Origin: Tubulanus polymorphus
Lineage: Eukaryota > Nemertea > Palaeonemertea > Tubulaniformes > Tubulanidae
DNA: 64,000 nt
Assembly (NCBI RefSeq): GCF_964204645.1
Contig: NC_134032.1
Coordinates: 11,836,275 to 11,900,274 of the forward strand
Direction: 5' to 3'
This document shows, piece after piece, positions 22,841-34,056 of this stretch (position 1 is its first letter; the number at the start of each line of letters is the position of its first letter). The position numbers and the translations under genes are program-made. The notes below the pieces were generated by a model that did not search any database, was not told where the DNA came from, and saw nothing but the letters and a program-made list of their open reading frames with translations.

Positions 22841-23311
22841 GTAAGTGAAGCTTTCGCAGGGATCAGGTGCCTGGGTAGATACCGGGATTGAAAAAGGTAT
22901 GTAGTGAGACTCGCTTATGCAGGATTTTGCGAGTTTTCCATCAGACATGGATTCGCATAAGGCAGTGTCTTGACGTCGAATGCTTGCCTGATGGAGGGAT
23001 TAACAAAGCTGCGAGTTCGTACCATAGATAGAGATTCGCCATCCATTACATGTTCGAATTACAGATATCGCGACTAACGTCATGGTTGTTTTCTAAGGTT
23101 GTTTTCTGTCTTCTTAACGGTCATCATTCAATCAATAAGCATAATTTCAGCTTTTCGTTTCTTTATTTTCTCGTGTCTTTCGTTTCTGCTTAAAAGCATT
23201 ATGATCAATTCTTCTTCGCAGGAGACAAAGAAAGATATTGAGTTCTTCAATTCATAGATCTGTCCGAGTAATGGGAAATAAGTTCAATTATCGAAATCAT
23301 ACTTTCAGAAT

Positions 23312-23584
23312 ATGTATAAGACTCTGTTCATCGCATTGGCCATGTTCATGATTATTGGAGCCATTGCGGCAGAAGGTAATTTTTCGTTCAACGAAATCCT
23401 CTTACTTCTTTTCAGGAATTATTTAGAACTAATTCTTATGACTTTTGCAGAAGTTGAGGTTGAAAAGAGAGGACTTTCTTGCACATGTCATCTAAAGAAG
23501 GGAACGCTTTGGGTGATTGGTGGACCGAGTGGACCACACAGCGGCTGTTGCAAAGGGGCTATTAGCAGGTGCTGTCCTAATTAA
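23312..23584 (+). CDS. Secreted cysteine-rich peptide precursor 1 (defensin/anemone-toxin-like pattern)
   Basis: Two coding exons: 23312-23375 and 23451-23584. The 75 nt intron (phase 1) gives a 65-residue precursor. Residues 1 to about 20 are a hydrophobic signal peptide (MYKTLFIALAMFM...). A 7-residue acidic propeptide ends in KR, a dibasic convertase site. The 37-residue mature peptide has six cysteines: C4-x-C6, a G-T-L-W block at 11-14, GGP at 17-19, C26-C27, C34-C35, and ends PN. The CxC near the N-terminus, G-T-x-W and terminal CC resemble anemone APETx/type I and other beta-defensin-fold peptides, but the central CC is unusual. Function could be toxin, antimicrobial or signalling. The intron has no stop and is a multiple of three, so unspliced RNA would also be open. 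A MITE sits in the 3' region. It lies in tandem with genes at 27810 and 34057. Confidence 0.85.
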   Translation: MYKTLFIALAMFMIIGAIAAEGNFSFNEILLLLFRNYLELILMTFAEVEVEKRGLSCTCHLKKGTLWVIGGPSGPHSGCCKGAISRCCPN

Positions 23585-23715
23585 CGTTCATCCGATGCTT
23601 TTATCCATTTCTATTATGCACTGCATTGTATAATTTGGCGCAAGCTTGAAATATAGTAAAAATGATCTGATCATAAGAATGTCTGTAATGTATTTTTCTG
23701 ATGTTTTGTATCAAG

Positions 23716-23931
23716 ACAGGAATGCATAAGTCGACAAAAAACCCACAATAAAAAAGAAAAAACTATCTGATAGTTTGACGTTTCGACTCAAATCTATGAG
23801 CCATTTTCAAAAACTGTAAAAATTGAGTTGAAACGTCAAACTATCAGAGAGTTTTTCTTTTTTTATTGTGTTGTTTGTCGACTAATTGATATTGAACAGC
23901 CACTTGTCTATGGAAACCAACAGGAATGCAT
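23716..23931. mobile_element. Hairpin MITE inserted behind peptide gene 1, with 12 bp target duplication
   Basis: ACAGGAATGCAT occurs at 23716-23727 and 23920-23931 and brackets a 192 bp insert. The insert begins AAGTCGACAAA and contains inverted segments with CTATCTGATAGTTTGACG and GACGTTTCGACTC against CGTCAAACTATCAGAGAG. The paralogous 3' regions of genes 2 and 3 have a single GGAATGCAT at this point and no insert, so they show the empty site. The insert brings its own AATAAA near 23750. Confidence 0.85.
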
Positions 23932-24079
23932 GTATAACCTACAGGCAGCTAAATAACGCCAGACAAACCCGTCGCAGATTCACCAATCACCTGGAATTGT
24001 CGAACTTCTGAAGAGGTTGGCCAAGAGTGCAGATTGATACGTTTACATTATTTCGGCAGTCGAGATGTGATTCGTGTTC

Positions 24080-24096
24080 AATAAAACAAAAATAAA
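24080..24096 (+). terminator. Candidate poly(A) signals of peptide gene 1
   Basis: AATAAA occurs at 24080-24085 and 24091-24096. The aligned positions in gene 2 (28388-28393) and gene 3 (34640-34645) also carry AATAAA, which favours this site over the one inside the MITE near 23750. Confidence 0.5.
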
Positions 24097-24639
24097 ATCT
24101 ACACAACTCATTAGCAGTAATTTATTCCTAATACCATATTATAACTTGACACAATGAATGGACAAACAACCAAATCACAATATACAGACAAATTACGTCA
24201 TACCAATGCAAGTAAAATGGATCGAAAGGTGTAGTCGAAAAATATAGCTTCAATCCACGCTTCTTATTTTCATAATAAATTGAAATGGAAATACCGTACA
24301 TGAAAACATTAGACACAGCCGAAAATATCTCAATCGTTTTTGTAAACTATGGAAATGAGAACTGAAATCTGGCGGGATTTATCTGAACTAGGATAGAATC
24401 CAAAATCACAGGATATCCCTTGTTCGGTATTCAGACCAATCATAATCACTAAACATAATTACCAATAGTAATAATCATAATCACTAGACTGGGTTCGAAC
24501 CCGTGACTGCCTTTGTACAGTAGCTGGACAACTCAGAAGAGGTAGCAATATACTGGGTTCGAATCGACACCCCAGTTCATATACACCATTAACAGAGCCT
24601 GGCCAAAAACTTCGACTGCCCATAGAAACAATCCCTCGA

Positions 24640-25015
24640 CTGCCGCAGTAGCATTCTCAGTTCCTCTTCATATTACTTTATTATCAATTCTTTACCAAGG
24701 ATCTATTGTGATTTTAGTTCAGCGAAAATTCAACAGAGGGAGCTAAACATCGAAATACGCTTTAGACCCCACAGAAAATGAGAAAATCCTCCCGAAATCA
24801 AATTATACAATGTTTCGAACACATCTCTAAATTCAAAACATATTCAAATTACTCGTAAATTAGTTAATTAAGCAACGTAATTATTTTTCTAACGTTATTG
24901 AACGTATCTAGAAACGACCGTGTTTTTTCTCCTCTGATACCGATTGAACGAGTCTCTAGCGGAACCAGTCGTTTCTAAATAAGTTCAATAACGTTGGACA
25001 ATAGTAATTAAGTGT
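24640..25015. repeat. Fold-back element F, right arm truncated
   Basis: The left arm is full (GCAGTAGCATTCTCAGTT through GGATCTATTGTGATTTTAG to GCAACGTAATTATT and TAGAAACGACCG). The right arm stops after CAGTCGTTTCTAAATAAG and ACGTTGGACAATA, leaving about 50 bp. The copy at 31090-31490 is truncated at the same point, whereas the copies in the 16.3-19.95 kb array keep a full right arm. Confidence 0.7.
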
Positions 25016-25375
25016 GAATCCCAGGAGCTACGTGAGCATGCAGAGTTTGAATTTGGAGTGATATTGTGATTTGGACAGATATTCTTCGTAAATATTGTTA
25101 TTCTCTTTATCATATTCGACTACGTACGTACTATCAGCTTCTAAACGCAAAATCAAAGACTGACAGATATATAGCAATCTAGTTAGCAGTCGAATAAAAC
25201 ACTGTATTCCGTGTTCGTAGATGAACGAAGAAGTCCCATAATACAATTTCATATAGAATTTATTAACAGGTTACAGCTGCTGGTGTGGTTGCTATTTACT
25301 AACAATGTGCGTAATCACGGGTCCAATTGCAAGGAATTCTCAACGGGTGTTCCTATTTTTAGTGGAAAGTTACCC

Positions 25376-25861
25376 TTATTTGGAATTATTGTCATGAATT
25401 ATTTTACAAATTTGTGTGAAGTGAACCATCCTTGAAATAAAACCGTTATTTGCCTGACTTTTACGGCAAATTTTCATGCAGAAATATTCAAGAATTTCCC
25501 GACCCAATAAAAGATATATATAGAAATTAGTGACATAGTTACACACTTTAAACTGAATAAATATGTCATATAGAAAATCTCTCTGTTCTATTGAGACTGG
25601 TAAGTAAGGTGAAATCGCGGGTGGAAGTGTGAAAATTGCAAATGTGAGTGAAACTGTTACGAGCATTATTGTTATACGTTTTGATTTTGTAGTTTTCTGA
25701 TCAGACGAAACCATTTTCGAACTTCTGAATAACTGAACTATTATTAGAGAATTTGATATTATTATCAAAGTTAATGGTAGAATATAAGAGTGGATAACAA
25801 ATATAGTGAAATATGATATTTGGTCAAGTAATTCGTAGTAACATCCGAATATCTGGTCGGG
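25376..25861 (-). pseudogene. GPCR fragment, copy 2 (TM5 to C-terminus only)
   Basis: Homologous to the last 45% or so of the receptor at 20279. It begins at loop 2 (FPDQ region), continues through TM5, SDQKTTKSKR, TM6 FTLPPAI and TM7 NFYIYLL, and runs past the ancestral stop because the end has changed. At 25861 the homology breaks and jumps to sequence that corresponds to about 21.92 kb, so TM1-4, the start codon and the promoter side are deleted. The remaining frame is nearly undamaged, so the deletion may be fairly recent. Confidence 0.8.
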
Positions 25862-26374
25862 AAAAAATATTGTAGCATTTTATTAGAAAATGAAAGCTAT
25901 TACATGGACTGTGTGATAATGCACCATGTTTCGGGGCTATTCCGATAACTGAGAATGATGATAAATCATGTCGTATTCAAAACAACAGCTTATCTGTCTG
26001 GCATGCAGCTTATTGCGAACTTATTGCGGTGGGGATTAGTGCCTAGAAAGTTCCGCCGCAAACTCATCATTCAAAAATAAATATGTCTAGGATATTCATT
26101 TTATTTGTTGATGACACGAACAAAACTGAACGAATCAATTTTATTTCGTCATCAAAATTCAATTTTACATGCATACAAATGCATGTATATAGCCTAGATT
26201 AGAATTTCAATACGTTTCAATTTCAATTCATTTCACAGAAAAGTAGAACATTAAGATTACAAGAAAGTTAAACAATTCAGAAAAGAGGAAGAGAGAAAAA
26301 AATATAAATTTACAAATATTGTATAGCGTGCTTTTCCATGTTGGCCTTGCAAAGCCTTGTAGGCCGCATGCGCA

Positions 26375-26540
26375 GGCACCCAAACGTTTCTCAGAAAACG
26401 TTTTTCGTAAAACGTTTTGCCCGCAAAGGATAAAACTTTCGACGGACGCGAGACGAAAAACGACTACACAAAACGTTTTTTCGCAAATCAAGCAGTGCAT
26501 GTTTCGCGAAAAACGTTTTTTTGGACGGCATTTTTTCCGG
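26375..26540. repeat. AAACGTTTT-rich insertion, module 2
   Basis: About 165 bp with many AAACGTTTT and TTTTTCG words in both directions inside the SINE-like segment. It is present at the same point in module 3 (32950-33110) but absent from module 1, where GCAGGCACCC continues directly into another sequence. Open frames across it are artefacts. Confidence 0.6.
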
Positions 26541-27282
26541 TACGGATGGAAATTCAAAATTTATAGATTTCAAATAAAATACAATACGTAAGGCGAGTAA
26601 ATAAAAAGACGCCCGTCCAGATTTCTACTCCGAACAAACTTACAGAAGAGTCTTAGAGGCATATGACCTCTAACTTTTTCCAATACGTATAACTTCCCAC
26701 CTCTCTCAGCCGCGTTGTTATTGAATCGAACGAGGTAGTTTAAATCCTTATCAAATCTTACTCATTTTGTAGGTTGATAAGGATTTAACGGCCGTAACCG
26801 TTTTCCGTACCCGTCATCTTTGGTACAGTTTTATCACATAAAAGATCGGGAAAATGCCGTTTTCACACTCACAACACGTTTTTAGTACGGTAATGATACA
26901 TTGGCACGGCTGTTGGGTCCCATTGGACTGTACCGTAAATGAGCCGAAATTTTGCGTTGGCAAATTGGCAGTTGAATTGGCAAATTGGGATCAATTGTAA
27001 CAGTTTGGGTTGCCGCAGATTGTGTTTGTATTGTATTCGGAGGATGATGGTATTTAAGGGAAGATACACAGGTAAATGACTAAAACTGTAAGTAATCAAA
27101 ATTTGAAATCCATACGTTACTCGACCCCTGCGCTCCTCACCAAATTTCCTGAACACTTTTCAAGTTCGACGTGTGTAGAAATGTGCAGCTGGATTATACG
27201 TATGTCTGACGCAACGTGGACGATAATTTATTACGAAAATCTTCAAAGCTGCTTATGTGCAAATTATCAGTTTATCACAATG

Positions 27283-27357
27283 TATATATAACGATGGATT
27301 TCTACCTTTAAGTCAATTGTTATAGATCTCGTTAACAACGCGCGCACAAAATCTGAG
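27283..27357 (+). promoter_or_regulatory. TATA promoter and 5' non-coding exon of peptide gene 2
   Basis: TATATATAA is at 27283-27291, the donor GAG|GTAAGT at 27358, and the acceptor TTTTCAG ends at 27806 just before the ATG at 27810. It is collinear with the promoter of gene 1. Confidence 0.65.
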
Positions 27358-27809
27358 GTAAGTGAAGCTTTCGCGGGGATCAGGTGGGTAGATACTGGCA
27401 TTGAAAAAGGTATGTAGTGAGACTCGCATATGGAGGATTTTGCAAGTTTTCCATCAGACATGGATTCGCACAAGGCAGTGTCATTCTGTCGAATCCTTGC
27501 CTGATGAAGGATATGTTCGTACCATAGATAGAGATTCGCCATCCATTACAGGTTCGAATTACAGATATCGCGACTAACGTCATGGTTGTTTTCTAACGTT
27601 ATTTTCTGTCTTCTTAACGGTCATCATTCAATCAATAAGCATAATTTCAGCTTTTCGTTTCTTTATTTTCTCGTATCTTTTGTTTCTGCTTAAAAGCATT
27701 ATGATCAATTCTTCTTCGCAACAGACAAAGAAAGATATTGAGTTTTTCAATTCATAGATCTGTCCGAGAAATGGGAAATAAGTTCAATTATCGAAATCAT
27801 TTTCAGAAT

Positions 27810-28088
27810 ATGTATAAGACTCTGTTCATCGCCTTGGCTTTGTTCATGATCATTGGAGCCATTGCGGCAGAAGGTAATTTTTCGTTCAACGAAATCCTCT
27901 AACTTCTTTTCGGGACTAACTACACGAGGGAACTATTTATATGACTTTTTATGACTTTTGCAGAAGTTGAGGTTGAAAAGAGAGGAATTCCTTGCTCATG
28001 TCATGGAAGGTCGGGAACCCTTTGGTTCATTGGTGGACCAAGATATGGCTGTTGCAAAACGTTTGCTTCCAAATGCTGTCCTCACTAA
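27810..28088 (+). CDS. Secreted cysteine-rich peptide precursor 2
   Basis: Coding exons are 27810-27873 and 27964-28088, with an intron of 90 nt in phase 1, giving a 62-residue precursor. Signal peptide and EVEVEKR propeptide are essentially the same as in gene 1. The mature part is 34 residues: C4-x-C6, G-T-L-W at 11-14, GGP at 17-19, C23-C24, C31-C32, and ends PH. Compared with gene 1 it lacks three residues between GGP and the central CC, and it differs at many non-cysteine positions. The acceptor and branch region and 5' UTR are conserved. It is preceded on the other strand by a truncated GPCR copy. Confidence 0.85.
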
Positions 28089-28387
28089 CGTATATCTGAT
28101 GCTTTATCCATTTCTATAATGCACTGCATTGTATAACTGGGCACAAGCTCGAAATATAGTAAAAATGATCTGATCATAATAATAACTGTCAGTAATGTGT
28201 TTTTCTGGAGTTTTGTATCATTAAAGGAATGCATGTATAAACTACAGGCGGCTAAATAACGCCGAATAAAAACCCATCGCACATTCACCAATCACCTGGA
28301 ATTGTCGAACTTCTGAAGAGGTGGGCCAAGAGTGCAGATTGATACGTTTACATTATTTCGACAGTCGATTCGGGTTCAATGAAACAA

Positions 28388-28393
28388 AATAAA
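28388..28393 (+). terminator. Candidate poly(A) signal of peptide gene 2
   Basis: AATAAA about 300 bases after the stop, aligned with the signals of genes 1 and 3. Confidence 0.5.
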
Positions 28394-28479
28394 ATCTACA
28401 CAATTCATTAGCAATGATTTATTCCTAATATCATATTATAACTTGACACAATGAATGGACAAACAACATCCAAATCACA

Positions 28480-31080
28480 AATTACGTGTTCTTATTCCAA
28501 CTTCTGGCGGCGTGCAGAAAAGTCTTCTTCATCATGAACTTGTAAAAATTATTTCTGGTTGGTCAATGCTAGAGTAAAGCCCGATTAAGTTGGAGCATGG
28601 ATGTGAAAATCCGATTCGACGTTGAGATGTGCAATCTCTGAGCACATTTGAGCATTAATTCTTTATATTTCTATCCATTTACAAAATATGGCATTTTGAC
28701 CTGTTAAAGGAAACATCGTTCAAATCGACAATTTGTATTACTATTACCGGAATACTAACATTATTAGTATTGATTGTAATTGATATTAGCCCGTAATAAC
28801 ATATATAATCCCGGATAAAAGTCAAATCCACTCATCGGTAATGACTTCGAAATTCGGGAGTCGTTGTCCTAATGTAGACTAGCCCACTTGGTGGATCCTC
28901 GCTTGCCACAAAGAGGCTCATCGATTGTCAAGGCCAAACTTTGGTTTATATTTTTCTAGCCATATTGGGCATTTCATTGGATACCACACTGCACTACGTA
29001 AAATTTATCATCAGAACCGCAGAGTGTTGCAGTCGTATTCGAATATTTATTTCGCCATAATCTATTCGTACGCAATCTTATTTGCATGATTATAGCCTTT
29101 TTTCGTATTGGACGCACCAGAAATTGCGTACGTTCTTGTTTATACTACAAGCGATCTACTGACGCAGTTACCGCATCAAATAAGTAAATAGCTGATCCTT
29201 ACTGTGGGCGTCCTGATAATGACAAACAGCGCTTTTAATTTTTTTGACGCCCTATAAAACGTTACCATTATGAAACCTAAACAATGTTAACCATTCAGCG
29301 TCATTTTACAAACGACAGCCGTAAATCGATGTGCAAAACGTCACAGGTCTATGTGTACACAATCAAGCTATTTGGCAAAATATTATTTACATAGACATAG
29401 AGTGGCTTCCTGTAATTATATAATGACCTATATTTGAACGTTGAAATGTTATATTGCATTGAATATCATTAGAAGACGCATTGTAATAGTAAAGGATTTT
29501 GATTATATCAGAAGCGGCAGGCATAAATCGAAATGATAAGTGAATCGGATTATTCGGTTAAATGGCGGATGTATACACGATGCGGGAGTCTGATATAAAA
29601 GTCAAACCCTGACGCTGGGATGCTGGTGGAATGACGAAGCTATCTACGATGGGTGTAGGGCCGGCGTGAATGATATCAGCGGCTACAGGCGGTCAATTGT
29701 GTAAACATATAATTTCAATATCCAAATGTTTTAGAAAATATGTTCGATATTAGGGGTATGCAGGTTTAGTGAGATTAGCAATTTATAATAGCATAGCTGT
29801 CAAATACGGCTCCGCGTCCTCTGATGGCATGTGTATTAGGTGACAATTCAATTCAATTCTTTATTGATCCTTATTACATTGAAATTCCGGGATAAAATTC
29901 CAAAATTCAATGAATACAAATTTTTAAATAAGAAAATACAACATACATGACACACGGGTAATTCATACAGAATAACATAAACATGTTATTTTAATTAAAT
30001 GACAATGTCTACTTCAATCCAGACTCAAGACTCAAGGATATCGAGTAACAGCCAAATCCGTGGCCTGGGCCCGGGGACCGTGCCGGCTGGCTAGGCCACA
30101 CGATATGCTCGAAGTCATGATGAAGCAGACATCAGAAGAGCTCTTTCTTCAACGATGGAGGCAATAAAGTTGCAGACCAGCTTAGAGGCATAAGTAAATG
30201 AAGTCGGTCGCAAGTTCGCGATCAATTATTGAGAATTTTCAATAAAAAAAATTAAACCACTACTTGAGTCGAAGACCTGTATCATCTACTCAATCGCCAA
30301 ATCTCATAATTCCCCAAATTTCTTACAACTTCGATTTCAAATTTGCAATTCCACATTAGCTTATCCCAGAAATTCTACATTTTTTTTTCGCAGGCGTCGA
30401 ATAATTTTTTAAAATTAATTTTCTTGTTCATATATATCGCGTATTTGAAGTCATTTCGCGAAGAACTGATTCGCATCGTATTATCTATCAGCAGCGGGAT
30501 TCGAACCTAATTGTGTGTGACACTTTCTTCACAAAGGAAATCATAGTCTAGGTAACGTGGTTGCAAAATTATGTTCGAAAATGCCGTTTTCAGTAACGGC
30601 GGAAGCGGCCATTTTGCAAAACCGCCCAAATAATAAGTCTTTGATAATTATCTTCCTATCACCCATGGTAACCTTATGCCAATGAGGACCTAGCATGACC
30701 TGATGTCAACACCATATTTTGAGCATTTTGGTTGACGTCTGTGATATCATGCACGGATCGAAAGGTGTAGTCGAAAAATATTGCATCCACAATTCTTATT
30801 TTCATAATAAATTGAAATGGAAATACCGTACACGAAAACATAATACACAGCCGAAAATATCGTTTTCGTAAACTATGGAATTGAGAACTATCTGGTGGGA
30901 TTTATCTAAACTAAGATAGAATCCAAATCACAGGATATCCCTTGTTCGGTATTCAGACCAATCAGAATCACTAACCATAGATCGGGTTCGAGCCCGTGAC
31001 TGAATCCGGTCTATTGATTTCTGGCTTAATTAAAAGAACCAATTACAAAAACCATTGTTTTATTAATCATTGATCAAACT
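28480..31080. other. Inter-module spacer, modules 2 to 3
   Basis: No gene is seen. Segments 28830-28860, 29100-29185 and 30430-30552 are repeated at 34860-34890, 34905-34985 and 35046-35173, while the 1.2 kb between (about 29240-30420) is absent there. A single copy of the KIF13 minisatellite unit (CTTGGTGGATCCTCGCTTGCC) lies at 28885-28925, and an element tail with TTCTTTATTGATCC near 29850-29990. The stretch 30760-30900 repeats 24220-24380 and marks the start of the next duplicated module. Confidence 0.6.
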
Positions 31081-31490
31081 TCGACTGCCCAAAGAAACAA
31101 TCCCTCGACTGCCGCAGTAGCATTCTCAGTTCTCCTTCATATTACTTTATGAAAATATGAATTCTTTACCAAGGATCTATTGTGATTTTAGTTCAGCGAA
31201 AATTCAACAGAAGGAGTTAAACATCGAAATACGCTTTAGACCCAAGAGAAAACGAGGAATCCTCCCGAAATCAAGTTATACAATGTTTCGAACACATCTC
31301 TAAATTCAAAACATATTCAAATTACTCATAAATTAGTTAATTAAGCAACGTAATTATTTTTCTAACGTTATTCAACGTATCTAGAAAAGACCGTGTTTTT
31401 TCTCCTCTGATACCGATTGAACGAGTCTCTAGCGGAACCAGTCGTTTCTAAATAAGTTCAATAACGTTAGACGATAATTAAGTGTGAATC
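31081..31490. repeat. Fold-back element G, right arm truncated
   Basis: Same structure and same right-arm truncation as the element at 24640-25015. It is followed by the same flank (GTGTGAATC then CAGGAGCTACGTGAGCATG), so it was copied with the module. Confidence 0.7.
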
Positions 31491-31914
31491 ACAGGAGCTA
31501 CGTGAGCATGAGTTTGAATGTGATACTGTGATTTGGACAGATACTCTTCGTAAATATTCTTATTCTCTTTATCATATTCGACTACGTACTATCAGCTTCT
31601 AAACGCAAAATCAAATGCCGACAGATATATAGCAATCTAGTTAGCAGTCGAATAAAACACTCTAATCCGTGTCCGTAGATGAACGCAGTCCCATAATACA
31701 ATTTCATATAGAATTTATTAACAGGTTACAGCTGCTGGTGTGGTTGCTATTTACTAACAATGTGCGTAATCACGGGTCCAATTGCAAGGAATTTTCAACG
31801 GGTATTCCTATTTTTAGTGGAAAATAACCCTTATTTGGAATTATTGTCTTAATTATTTTACAAAGTTGTGTTAATTGAACCATCCTTGAAATAAAACCGT
31901 TATTTGACTGACTT

Positions 31915-32322
31915 TTCTACGGCGGATTTTCATGCAGAAATATTCAAGAATTTCCCGACCCAATAAAAGATATATATAGAAATTAGTGACATAGTGTCAC
32001 ACTTGAAACTGAATTAATATGTCATATAGAAAATGTCTCTGCTCTATTGAGACTGGTAAGTAAGGTGTAATCGCAGGTGGAAGTGTGAAAATTGCAAATG
32101 CGAGTGAAACTGTTACGAGCATTATTGTTGAACGTTTTGATTTTGTAGTTTTCTGATCAAACGAAACCATTTTCGAACTTCTGAATAACTGAATTATTAT
32201 CAGAGAATTTGATATTATTATCAAAGTTAATGGTAGAATATAAGAGTGGATGACAAATATAGTGAAATATGATATTTGATCAAGTAATTCGTAGTAACAT
32301 CCGAATAACTGGTGGGAAAAAA
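31915..32322 (-). pseudogene. GPCR fragment, copy 3
   Basis: It covers loop 2 through the C-terminal region (LFGCYYELLDQ, SDQKTTKSKRSTIML, FTLPPAITPYLP). A change at about 31995 disrupts the TM7 reading (a stop just after the FQV of TM7). The upstream break (GGGAAAAAAAATATTG) is the same as in copy 2, showing descent from an already truncated copy. Confidence 0.8.
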
Positions 32323-32639
32323 AATATTGTAGCATTTTATTTGAAAATGAAAACTATTACATGGACTGTGTGATAATGCACCTTGTTTTCGGGGCTATTC
32401 CGATAACTGAGAATGATGATAAATGGTGTCGTATTTAAAACAACAGCTTATCTGTCTGGCATGCAGCTTATCCGAACTAAGAGCGGTGGGGATTAGTGCG
32501 TAGAATGTTCGTTATCACGGGTCCAATTGCAAGGAATTTTCAACGGGTGTTCCTATTTTTAGTGGGAAATTACCCTTATTTGGAATTTTTGTCATAAATT
32601 ATTTTACAAAGTTGTGTGAAGTGAACCATCCTTGAAATA

Positions 32640-32880
32640 AAACCGTTATTTGACTGACTTTTTACGGCAAATTTTCATGCAGAAATATTCACGAATTTCC
32701 CGACCCAATAAAAGATATATATAGAAATTAGTGACATAGTTACATACTTGAAACTTAATAGATATGTCATATAGAAAATGTCTCTGTTCTATTGAGACTG
32801 GTAAGTAAGGTGTAATCGCAGGTGGAAGTGTGCAAATTGTAAATGCGAGTGAAACCGTTACGAGCATTATTGTTGTACGT
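32640..32880 (-). pseudogene. GPCR fragment, copy 4 (TM6 to C-terminus)
   Basis: A second partial copy within module 3, made by a local duplication: the sequence jumps near 32510 back to the segment otherwise seen at about 31765. It retains TM6 to the tail with NFYIYLLLGREIREYF. At 32880 it is broken and fused to the SINE-like segment corresponding to about 26308. Confidence 0.75.
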
Positions 32881-32949
32881 AATTTACAAATATTGTATAG
32901 CGTGCTTTTCCATGTGGCCTTGCAAAGCCTTGTAGGCCGCTAGCGCAGG

Positions 32950-33110
32950 CACCCAAACGTTTTTCAGAAAAAGTTTTTCGTAAAACGTTTTGCCTGCAAA
33001 GGACAAAACTTTCGACGGACACGAGACGAAAAACGACTACACAAAACGTTTTTCGCAAATCGAGCAGTGCATGTTTCGCGAAAAACGTTTTTATGGACGG
33101 CATTTTGTCC
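32950..33110. repeat. AAACGTTTT-rich insertion, module 3
   Basis: Homologous to 26375-26540 and at the same position relative to the GCAGGCACCC word. Confidence 0.6.
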
Positions 33111-33548
33111 GGTACGGATGGAAATTCAAAATTTATAGATTTCAGATGAAGTACATGCAATACGTAAGGTGAGTAAATAAGAAGACGCCCGTTGAACCGA
33201 ACGAGGTAGATTAAATCCTTATCAAATTTTACTCATTTTGTAGGCAAATTGGGATCAATTGTAACAGTTTGGGTTGCCGCAGATTATGTTTGTATTGCAT
33301 TCGGAAGATGATGGTGTTTAAGAGAAGATACACAGGTAAATGACTAAAACTGTAAGTAATCAAAATTTGAATTCCATACGTTAATCGACCCTGCGCTCCT
33401 CACCAAATTTCCTGAACGCTTTTCATTAGGTCCCACGTGTGTATAAATATGCAGCTGGATTATACTTATGTCTGACGCAACGTGGATGATAATTTATTAC
33501 GAAAATCTTCAAAGCTGCTTATGTGCAAATAATCAGTTTATCACAATG

Positions 33549-33614
33549 TATATATAACGATGGATTTTTGCCTTTAAGTCAATATTGTTGTAAAACGCGC
33601 GCACAAAATCTGAG
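33549..33614 (+). promoter_or_regulatory. TATA promoter and 5' non-coding exon of peptide gene 3
   Basis: TATATATAA is at 33549-33557, the donor GAG|GTAAGT at 33615, and the acceptor ends at 34053. The intron is shorter than in genes 1 and 2, but the region from about 33790 to the ATG is nearly identical. Confidence 0.65.
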
Positions 33615-34056
33615 GTAAGTTTTCGTGGGCATCGTTGGTAGACGGGATTGAAGAAGGCTTGTAGGTTCATAACTGAATAAGTAACACTCGCTTATGGGAG
33701 ACTGTTATCCATCAGACATGGATTCGCACAAGGCAGTGTCATCATGTCGAATGCTTGCTTGGTGGAGGATAAGTTCGTACCATAGATAGAGATTCGCCAT
33801 CCATTACAGGTTCGAATTGCAGATATCGCGACTAACATCATGGTTGTTTCCCGTCTTCTTAATGGTCATCATTCAATCAATAAGCATAATTTCAGCTTTT
33901 CGTTTCTTTATTTTCTCTTGTCTTTTGTTTCTGCTTAAAAGCATTATGATCAATTCTTCTTCGCAACAGACAAAGAAAGATATTGAGTGCTTCAATTCAT
34001 AGATCTGTCCGAGAAATGGGAAATAAGTTCAATTATCGAAATCATACTTTCAGAAT

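Noticed and set aside
26228-26591. Open frames on both strands near 26.4 kb
   Set aside because: They come from the AAACGTTTT-rich insertion and SINE-like segment, repeated non-coding DNA.
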